Positions 23,488 through 35,304 of a stretch of DNA of 37,462 nucleotides are shown piece after piece. The DNA is from Jimgerdemannia flammicorona (lineage: Eukaryota; Mucoromycota; Endogonomycetes; Endogonales; Endogonaceae): assembly GCA_003990745.1 (NCBI GenBank), contig RBNI01000205.1, positions 1-37,462 of the forward strand. Reading direction: 5' to 3'. Position 1 is the first letter of the stretch, and every line of letters starts with the position of its first letter. Made by a program: the position numbers and the translations under genes. The notes under the pieces are model-generated. The model was not told the DNA's origin and ran no database searches. It saw nothing but the letters and a program-made list of their open reading frames with translations.

Positions 23488-24990
23488 TTATATGTAGAAG
23501 CTCAATGGAATATTCTGAACATACTTAGTGAGGCCCACCAAATCAGACAAATCTCAAGCTACTACTAGATCAGCTACCTCCTGGAAGATATGGTTAAATA
23601 CCACTATGATACAGATATTATCCAGATATCTCAACACCAGAAACTTATTGTCTGTAAATACTGAGAACTCTTTTACAAGTATAGCACCTTTATTTCCTAC
23701 TTTTAAGTTACCACTACTGAAATGGTCACCATCCTATCTTATGGTCAAATTGATGATATGATATAAGAACTCAACTATAAGTACATTAAGTATATCTAGA
23801 CTACAGATAGAACCTTCCTATATCCTGATGACTATATCCTGCAAATACCCTAAGTTGGATATACTATAAAGGATGTCTATGATATAATCCAGTTCAATAA
23901 TGATGAAGCAGAAGACAATGATTCTTCTGACACTGATATGACCTCTAGCCAAGGATCCCTACCAGCCCTGATCACTCTGCCAACCTTGCTGATGAACTTA
24001 TAACAGTTTATAACTACTTATAAGATCTATTGGGATAATGACCACTGGTATGAGTATCAACTTACATTTATGTCTAACTACTTCAACTACAATGAAGAGA
24101 CCAGAGAACATAACTTATATCTTCAGACAACTCTCAAGATTGAACTGACAACTCTACTACCCAAGTATGAGTAATATGAATAACAGTCACCAGCTTACTA
24201 CAATTTAGTAATACATAGTGCCATAATCTACAGAAGGTATATAGATAGTAAATCTGATGAAAGCAAAGATAATATACCTCTCCTTCATCTACCAACTCTA
24301 TATCCAGCATATGAGACAGATGATGCTATCTTGTAGGATGGTGACAAGGTTTCAATATATTATTATCTGAGTGAACAAAGAGAAGTAATTCAAGAACTAC
24401 TCTTCCTAGATAACTACTTCATCAGAGATGATATCATCAATAGTAATATTATTAAAGACTACTCAGATAGTATCTAAATCTATAGATAGCTTAGCAGTGA
24501 TTAGTATAGTTAGATTAGCCTTATATAACATGACTACATACTATCTCAGCAGTCAGATGATCTCTTGATATGTCAGTTCACACTTATACTACATGACTAT
24601 ATTTCAACTCAGTAAGGTACTAACTATTACATCTATATTTAGTATAGTCCAGATAGTCTCTCATTAGTATAAATACCCTCTCTCTCAGACCTCAGAATCT
24701 CAGACTTGAATAATCTGAATATATAAGAACTCCTGAATACTTCTTCACAATATCCCTTTATATAACTACTCCTAGTATAGCAATATCATAAATAGCAAAT
24801 AAATCTATTTAATAACTCATAAATCACTCTTAAGTAAATCTACATCCTGTTAGATCCCACTCCTAACCACATTATAAAATTTCCTAATTGGGTATTTTCT
24901 GCAGTGATATATCAATTCAACTAAGCTGGCCTTAGTTTTTTGAACTTTCTGAAATACAGAAAATCCTGAATATCCAGAATTAGTCCAAAA
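23488..24990 (+). pseudogene. Unassigned relic frame of about 500 codons
   Basis: One reading frame (first base 23,488) can be followed for about 1.5 kb without an indel, broken only by roughly thirty in-frame stops. Most are TAA or TAG, where CAA, CAG or TGG would restore sense. The implied protein is rich in Tyr, Asp, Ser, Gln, Ile and Leu, with an acidic run (DNDSSDTD near 23,925) and motifs such as IYWDNDHWYEYQ (near 24,030) and SEQREVIQELLFLDNYF (near 24,380). I recognise no family. It lies 5' of a Gypsy gag relic on the same strand, but the other Gypsy copy in this window has no counterpart, so it may be part of a different element or a host gene fragment. Confidence 0.4.
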
Positions 24991-25399
24991 AAGAACTTTG
25001 GTTAAAATGTTAATCCAATCTTAAAATCAATAAGCATAGAGGATGTACTTTATAAAAAATTAATCTTGATCTAAAGAAAATGATCTTTCAGAATATTCAG
25101 AACTTCTAGAAAACTCTTTCAGAACTATATAATAGTACTTTTATAAGTAACTCTCTTATAACTTAGTAGTAATAGTTTATAATTCAATTCTGCTTTAAGA
25201 TACTTCTTTACTCTACTATAAATCTCTATAAGAATTTCTATAAGTTGATATAAAGTCCAACCTCTGAACTGGAATTTATCCTGAACCATCTGACAATCTG
25301 GAGAAAATTGAACCTGATATATAAGAACAATTTGACTTTTACACCTGCAATAAGTAGGACAGACTTCATCTACAAAAATAAGTACTCCAATTAAATTAG

Positions 25400-25969
25400 C
25401 AGATAGGTAAAACCCTATACATTAAACTTCTTGCTCTACACCCTGCAAGTCAAGATGAAGAAGGTCTTATAGAAGCCTTCTTTACTCTTCTCAATAAAAG
25501 TTTTGTCAGCTCTATAAATCTGAGCGACCTAGGACAATCAGCAGCTATCTTTCTAGTCTTAGTTCCTCACAAAGCCCAAGCCTCTATAGCCAAGTGGCTC
25601 AACTCTACTGACTTTCACCATACAAGGACCAAGACTGCCTTATATTACTGCTTTCAGAATTGCAAGGCCCACCATATTCTCAAAAAAGAAGCAAGAGAAA
25701 CCCTTCATCAACTATTTGACCCTGAATCAGAAGTAGGCTCAGCTATAGCTCTATCTGAAACTGAAACTAATACTGAACCAGATCAAACTCTTGAACTCAG
25801 CCCATCTGAAATCTAATATATAACTGATACTATCTACTTTAATGTTAAGCAAACTCAATTACATAGAGACCAAAGTAAAGAGAAGGAGGAGTATCTCAGT
25901 AAATTTGATCTCAGATATACTACTAAAGGAGATATACCTCTATCAGAACAAAATACCCCTATATAGTAA
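25400..25969 (+). pseudogene. Unassigned relic frame, 138 codons open then one stop
   Basis: Frame 2 is open from 25,400 to the TAA at 25,814-25,816 and continues past it to about 25,969. It lacks an ATG, so simple ORF callers miss it. Readable pieces include ALHPASQDEEGLIEAFFTLL, SIAKWLNSTDFHHTRTK and FDPESEVGSAIALSE. Acidic residues are common near the end. No family was recognised. It may be the N-terminal part of the gag-like relic that follows, reached by a frameshift near 26,170. Confidence 0.35.
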
Positions 25970-26049
25970 TAGATAGCTATCTATCAAACTCTTACTCCAG
26001 ATCTACAACAATTACTCCAACAACTTACACAGACTCAAAGAATACCATC

Positions 26050-27100
26050 ACACTCTACACTAGTACCTCAAGTAGTATCAGCAATATTACTATCAGTAGT
26101 CCAACTACCTCTAGTAAACAATATAGCAAATCAACAGATTCTAAACCTTATAGTACAGATAGCTATAATGGCAGCAACTATATTGTCTTAACCAAACAGA
26201 CCTGATCAATAAAAAGTCTGAGTCTATCTATCTTCAATAGTACTGTATAAGAAGTTCAAAGCTTTATTAGTATAGTTGATACCAATTTTGAAGCCAACCA
26301 ATAGACCAATGAGTGAGTTGCTGACTGCCTTCTAATAAACAATCAAGACTACATACTAGAACAACTCTTTGCTACTACTATAGCATATATCTGTTGAGTT
26401 GTTATATTCTTCTGAGGACCTACCAAAGAATAGTAACAAACTCTTTCTGAAAAATCTCTCACATGAGATATCTGACTTACAGTTATTACTCAAAATATAG
26501 CAAATAATACCTCAGGATATAGAAACCATCCTGTAGTCCCTAGATTCAAACAACTCATAATTGCTCAATATTGCAGTAAAACTCTGATTGCCAAATCTTG
26601 AGTAAAACTCTATAATTTCAAATTTGATATATATGGCAAGGAGAAATTCAAAATCTTCTATATAAAACTCAAGTTACTCCTGAATACTATTGGACTAGGA
26701 TATATTGCCAATGATGAAGTATGAAATAGTATAAGAGTTGACCATTTATTTGATATACTACCTGAATAGCTTATAAGAAAAATCCAAAAACAAGGATACC
26801 TAATTAGTTATAATTACTAACAATAGTGCCTAGTAAGAATCAAGACTATGGTCAAGTGAATCCTAATAGCTAGACCAATTTTGCCTTAAAGACAATTCAA
26901 CAATAAGGAAAAGACTTAGACTAAGAAAAAAAAACCCAAGTATGAAGCATTTCAAGCTCTCTCTACATCTATCTCTTAGATATCTCAAAATTCTGAATCT
27001 GTCTAGCTAAGTATCTTTAACAAGATTCAGTATGGACCTGACAATATATACAGTAGTTTTCTATACTAAAGGCCATATTTTTCTATTAAAGACTAATTAC
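26050..27100 (+). pseudogene. Second Gypsy gag relic, plus strand
   Basis: The frame beginning at 26,215 runs to about 27,100 without an indel but with about twenty stops. It aligns piece by piece with the gag core at 18,660-18,100 on the minus strand: SIFNSTV / IFTFSGK, FISIVDTNFEANQ / FINIVNIGYWANQ-like, NNQDYILEQLFATT / NNQNNTFQQLFTTS, HLFDILPE / HLFTALPD, and RKIQKQ / RKIKEQ-like. TGA stops most simply derive from CGA (CpG to TpG), and TAG/TAA from CAG, CAA or TGG. No pol was recognised downstream. The N-terminal part (26,050-26,170) appears in a different frame. Confidence 0.55.
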
Positions 27101-28215
27101 TAAATTTTAGAAAAATATTGAGTTATTTGTAGTATTGTCTATTATAATAGCCAAAATCTATACTTGAAATTTTTAGTTAGTAAATTTATATAAAAATAAA
27201 TAACTATTAAAATCTGTTTTGTTTTAAGACTTCCTTCAAAATATTAATTAGATAGCAAGCCCCTCCTTTTTATCTTAGTTATAATCCTAAGCTCTTAGAT
27301 ATAACTAATAAAAATATCTATAATGTTTTCTTCAGAATAAGGATCAGTGAGTTTGATAAAGTTAAGGATAAGAAATTTAAGTTACCAATTAAGGTCAATC
27401 CAATAACTAGTAATACTTAAAAATAAAATTACATTAAGAGATATCTATATATTGATTATAAATGAAATTTTGTCTACTAAATTCTATTTATTGAATATGA
27501 GATTATATTGGTGAGCTCTTTATATATATATATAATTCAGCTTGTAATAATTATAGTATTACTCTTATTTATTTATTTTACCTAAAGTATCTGACAAAGA
27601 TTGTTATACTTCTTCCTATAGACCTCTAGGATATCTTTGTAAATAGTATCAGCACTTGACAGATATAAATCATATTTAAGAAAGCTAAAGATGCTATAAT
27701 TAATTACTCTTGATAGTTGTAAATAATTGGTCTGTATACATAATCTAAAGAATAAGTTGATTTTGAAATTCTGCTAAAGAATATAGCTAAATATTTTTAA
27801 TTAAATGAGATTATTGATAGAGAAATAGTTAGGCAATCAGATAAATATATATACTTACTATAGCTTGGATATCAATTTTATTTATTCCATATTCTTTTTG
27901 ATTTTTTCAAAGTATTTGTCTTTTATATATTAATATATATTCAAAGTTAAACTACTAAATATTTTAAATTTCTAGTTATATAATATAAAGAGATTAGTAG
28001 AAATAATATTAAATATATATTAAAAAAAAACATCAGTTATATCATAAACATGTCTTCTTTTTTTAAATTTTTATCTGCAATAATTATAAATAATATCATC
28101 TTTAGTTTTAGTATAATATTATTAGATTTTGAAATGAGGATTATATAGAAAGTATGGAACTATTAAGGATGTTTGACTTAAAGTATCATTGGTACTATGA
28201 ACTATTGAAGACTGA
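27101..28215. other. AT-rich stretch with no recognised gene
   Basis: Extremely AT-rich, CpG-free, no coding frame or motif recognised. If it once held the pol of the plus-strand Gypsy relic, that is no longer readable by eye. Confidence 0.5.
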
Positions 28216-28331
28216 TTTATCAATATATGTATTTATATATTTGTATATGTATTTTTGCATATATATATATATTTGCATATATGTATATTTGTATATATAT
28301 TTACATATATATATATATTATATATATATAG
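28216..28331. repeat. TA-rich microsatellite
   Basis: Irregular TATATG / TATTTG / (TA)n repeats. An apparent 64-codon Tyr/Ile-rich frame over it is a translation of the repeat, not a gene. Confidence 0.8.
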
Positions 28332-28350
28332 ATACATCTAATATATGAGT

Positions 28351-28658
28351 CATATAGAGGATTCAGATTAGAGAATTCAGATTGAAAGATTCAGATTAGA
28401 TGATTTAAATTGAATAATTCAAATGGAATAATTTAGATTAAGTAATTTAGATTAAGTAATTTAGATTGAGTAATTTGGATTGAGTGATTTGGATTGAGTA
28501 ATTTAGATTAAGTAATTTGAATTAAGTAATTTGGATTAAGTATTTCAGATTAAATAATTCAGATTGAGTAATTTAGATTAAGTGATTCAGATTGAGTAGT
28601 TTAGATTGAGTAATTTATATAAAGTGATTCAGATAGAGTAATTTAAATAGAGTGATTC
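28351..28658. repeat. 14-bp minisatellite, 22 units in perfect register
   Basis: Consensus AGATTRAGTRATTY. Twenty-two consecutive 14-bp units span 28,351-28,658 without any insertion or deletion. Units differ mostly by transitions (A/G at positions 6 and 10, T/C at position 14). A partial, degraded unit follows to about 28,672. No regular spacers, so it is not a CRISPR-like array. Confidence 0.9.
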
Positions 28659-28774
28659 AGATTTGAGATTTGGATCAAACTATTACATAATGAATCAAAT
28701 CTAGATTTGATTCAAATTGACTTATTCAGAGCACTAAAGCTTACTATTAAAATATAATTTTCTATTACTTATTG

Positions 28775-28788
28775 ATCAAATCTTTAAT
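28775..28788 (+). repeat. Target-site duplication of LINE copy 4 (left)
   Basis: ATCAAATCTTTAAT, identical to 28,970-28,983, immediately before the T run. Confidence 0.85.
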
Positions 28789-28969
28789 TTTTTTTTTTTT
28801 TTTTTTTGTTTCTTGTACTCCTTTTTTTTTTATAGTTACTTGGACTCCTTTCTTTATTAATACCCATCTATTCCATATAAATACATTAAGCCCACCCCTC
28901 ATCTGATCCCCCTAGAAGGACTCCCTCCCTCCCCCCCACTCTCACTTAATGAAAGGCTACTTTGTCTAT
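28789..28969 (-). mobile_element. LINE copy 4, short 5'-truncated insertion
   Basis: About 181 bp on the minus strand: a T-rich tail (28,789-28,831, interrupted by GTTTCTTGTACTCC) and, in element orientation, the family end AGTCCAAGTAACTATA plus about 130 bp of 3' UTR. A 14-bp target duplication flanks it, so both ends are defined. Confidence 0.85.
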
Positions 28970-28983
28970 ATCAAATCTTTAAT
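28970..28983 (+). repeat. Target-site duplication of LINE copy 4 (right)
   Basis: ATCAAATCTTTAAT, matching 28,775-28,788. Confidence 0.85.
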
Positions 28984-29187
28984 ATATTTAAAAATATTAA
29001 GTATTTTATTATTATTATTATTATTTTCAATAAGATCTTTATTACTCTAACTAATCTATATCTATATATTAATATTAAATATCTTATTTTTACTAATTAT
29101 AAAAACTTATAAAATATTATAAAACTTTATTTATCATTCTTAACTATACTTTATTTTAATATTTTCTCTTAATTTTTAAAATTTTCT

Positions 29188-29198
29188 TTTATAAATAT
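29188..29198 (+). repeat. Putative target-site duplication of LINE copy 5 (left)
   Basis: TTTATAAATAT, matching 29,720-29,730. It is AT-rich, so chance identity is less unlikely than for copy 4. Confidence 0.5.
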
Positions 29199-29719
29199 AT
29201 ATATATATATATATATATTATATAGTCTCTTGGACTTATTCCTTTTTTAATACACTCATCTATCTCATACCTATTCTATATATTATACTGAATTCAATTC
29301 TATCTAATCTCCCTAAGAGCTCTTCCCCCCCTCCCACTCTCTCTTGATTAAAGACTGCTAGATTATTAATCATCTCCACCCATCCACTACTCTGTTCATA
29401 GATCTCTATCACCAAATGATGTTGATGCCCACTCTGGAGACCCCATTCAACCCACTACTCTGTTAGTATATCTCCCATCAACTCCTCTCATCTTAACAAC
29501 CTCTCCTACAATCCCATCTGTTGTCCCTCTTCAAAAACAAAGAGCTAATGTCCTGCCAACCCTATCCATACTGCTAAAACCTACCCTACAGTGAGCCATT
29601 CATTGCCTACATCTCCTACCAACCTAGCTCTCAAATCTTTCCAATAATCTCTTTCCCCATCTGATCTCCTCTTTACCTCCAGCCAGTCCCCTACTGCTAT
29701 TCAAAAGTCCCCCAGAACC
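29199..29719 (-). mobile_element. LINE copy 5, 5'-truncated, with (TA)n tail
   Basis: Minus-strand insertion of about 520 bp. In element orientation it ends AGTCCAAGAGACTATA followed by a (TA)n tail rather than poly-A. The body is C-rich on the plus strand, like the 3' ORF2 end of copy 2 (for example the CTCTCCTACAATCCC region). An 11-bp direct repeat flanks it. It lies only about 140 bp from the 3' end of the FMP52-like gene. Confidence 0.7.
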
Positions 29720-29730
29720 TTTATAAATAT
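29720..29730 (+). repeat. Putative target-site duplication of LINE copy 5 (right)
   Basis: TTTATAAATAT, matching 29,188-29,198. Confidence 0.5.
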
Positions 29731-29868
29731 TCTCTTTATTCTCTTAAATAAAGCTCAGAATATTCAAATTAATAAATCTCAATAATAATTTATTTTTCTT
29801 ACAACACACTATATCTTAACTCTATTCTCTTTTTGAAATTTCCAAAACTATTTTTACAAATCCTTTTT

Positions 29869-30996
29869 CTATTCTTTTCCAAGTTGTAAAATCTGTGCGT
29901 TGTTAAAAATTTCAACCTTGGTTCCTTTGGCATTTTTCTCCTGATTGATCTGCAGGCCTCGCCACTTATTTAAGCTGGCATTAATCATGGCCCTACCGAC
30001 GGTGGCTACAGGTGCAGACAGGAATGTGATACCCAAGGTTGAAACAACCATCCGTCCAATCGTTTCAAGGAGGCGTAGTTGCGGCCGTTCTTCTTCGATC
30101 TCCAAGAGTGCCGAGCGGAAGATGGAGACGCGCGAGAAGCCGACGTCGGCGAGGTCGCTCTCGGTGTTACCTTTTGTTTGATAATAGAGGAAGAAGGCAT
30201 TCTTGTTGGCACCCTAGTGATGGCGCGAGAAGACGGAACGAGAAATGACTAGAATTAGGTATGAATAGAATGCGTGACAATGAAGGCGCTGAGCAGTGTT
30301 GAGACGAATAAAGCCCCTGATGATGCACCAACCTGTGCCGAACAATACAGGTAATGCACGGGCGATAATTCGTCCTGGGTTTTGGCCGGGTTCTCCTCAG
30401 CGATGATCTTTGCGGAATTCACAACGTAGTCGTGGTCAATCTTAACGAAAGGCGCGGCGCCGCCAGCTTGAGCAAGGGTGGTGCCCAAGCAGGAGAACAC
30501 AACGCTGTTTAGGGTGGGGATAATGTATAGGATGAGCCAGAGATCACACAGAGCGAGGACTCGATAAGATAATGAAAATGGATCAATACTGACTCAACTC
30601 CGCGAAAAACTGCGCGATATTCTTCGAGGTTTTCAAAGTCGACGATCTTCTGAACCTATGAGGGAAACAGGTTGGAAAAGTCATTAGCAAGCCCGACATA
30701 CTGTGATAAATAGAGAAACGAGACACGTTAACTCGCTATTACCAATTTATCCTTTGGCACATTATCATCTAGTTTGACCTCCTTCCTGCCCACAGTGACA
30801 ACTTTCTCGTATACGCCCTGCTTGAGCAGGTCCCGCACAAGAGCTTTACCAACGGCGCCTAAAGCAGACAGAATGAGTTGGGGGTTTCAACAGACAAACG
30901 GGAATAGCAAGAACTGGGTGGGTCCCTGCCTGTTGCGCCGAGAACAAGAACGGAGAGGTTTGAAGAGCCGGTGGCGGAAGAAGAGGAAGAAGACAT
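29869..30996 (-). CDS. FMP52: FMP52/TIP30-like NAD(P)-binding Rossmann protein
   Basis: Five exons on the minus strand: 30996-30930, 30858-30743, 30655-30594, 30504-30333 and 30213-29869. They stay in frame and give 253 residues. The N-terminus has a Ser-rich leader, then the nucleotide-binding turn VLVLGATGAVGKALVRDLL with GATGAVG split over intron 1. Later landmarks are VVTVGRKEV, VDFENLEEY, VVFSCLGTT, FVKIDHDYVVNSA, YCSAQGANKNAFFLYYQTKG and VSIFRSALLE. These match fungal FMP52 and animal HTATIP2/TIP30, atypical short-chain dehydrogenase relatives; yeast Fmp52 is associated with mitochondrial outer membranes, and its substrate is unknown. The conserved YxxxK is seen in YYQTKG. Intron 1 uses a GC donor (ACAG then GCAGGG), the only junction that restores the GxxGxxG turn. 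A C-terminal hydrophobic stretch is visible (VVSTLGITFLSAPVATVG). The gene is divergent from ALA1. Its stop abuts the repeat island. Confidence 0.9.
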
Positions 30997-31204
30997 TGTT
31001 GGGGAGGGCAGAACGCGTCAGATTGACTTAGTGGAAGTGACTCGTGTGACTTGTGATGAGTATGTGACTCGTAATCAAGACGAGAGGTGAGTCACAGACG
31101 CCAGCACAAAAAAAAATTTACCCAGTTTGATATGTCGCGACTATTTGACGACTATATATCCATGTCCTCTTGGCACACACCTCTCCCCCAACTTCACCTA
31201 CATC
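30997..31204. promoter_or_regulatory. Bidirectional promoter region with Gcn4-like sites
   Basis: The 208 bp between the divergent start codons contain TGAGTCA (31,088-31,094), a perfect match to TGASTCA bound by Gcn4/CPC1 bZIP activators. Near-matches are TGACTCG at 31,038-31,044 and 31,065-31,071, and TGACTTG at 31,047-31,053. Gcn4 control of aminoacyl-tRNA synthetase genes is known in yeasts; its use here is inferred from site density and location. Confidence 0.5.
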
Positions 31205-35198
<3,994 letters not shown>

Positions 35199-35215
35199 AA
35201 TTGAAATGGAATCCC

Positions 35216-35221
35216 AATAAA
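35216..35221 (+). terminator. AATAAA polyadenylation-type signal
   Basis: AATAAA lies 18 bp after the alanyl-tRNA synthetase stop and about 84 bp before the next start codon, a plausible 3' end signal in this short gap. Confidence 0.4.
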
Positions 35222-35304
35222 TGCGCGACTGTTTTTCGCTGATTACGTAATTACTGTAATACTTGCATACCTCTTTGCTCCGCTGTACTTTTCGACTCTC
35301 TGCC

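Larger units (their letters stand above)
3537..29868. other. CpG-depleted AT-rich retroelement island
   Basis: From about 3,507 on the left to about 29,893 on the right, CG dinucleotides nearly vanish. By eye I found about seven (4656, 5673, 12489, 13018, 14555, 20015, 25525), whereas the flanks have several per line. Coding relics inside keep long frames but carry many TAG, TAA and TGA codons. This fits C-to-T mutation at methylated CpG plus some CpA, i.e. RIP-like or deamination decay of silenced repeats. All recognised content is retroelement or satellite-like. Confidence 0.85.

Noticed and set aside
26215..27000. TGA read as Trp, suggesting mitochondrial DNA
   Set aside because: TAG and TAA stops are mixed in, the content is LTR retrotransposon gag, and CGA-to-TGA mutation at CpG explains the TGAs.
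28154..28348. 64-codon plus-strand ORF rich in Tyr and Ile
   Set aside because: It is the translation of a TA-rich microsatellite.
28351..28658. CRISPR-like array
   Set aside because: The units are contiguous 14-mers without spacers, in eukaryotic DNA.
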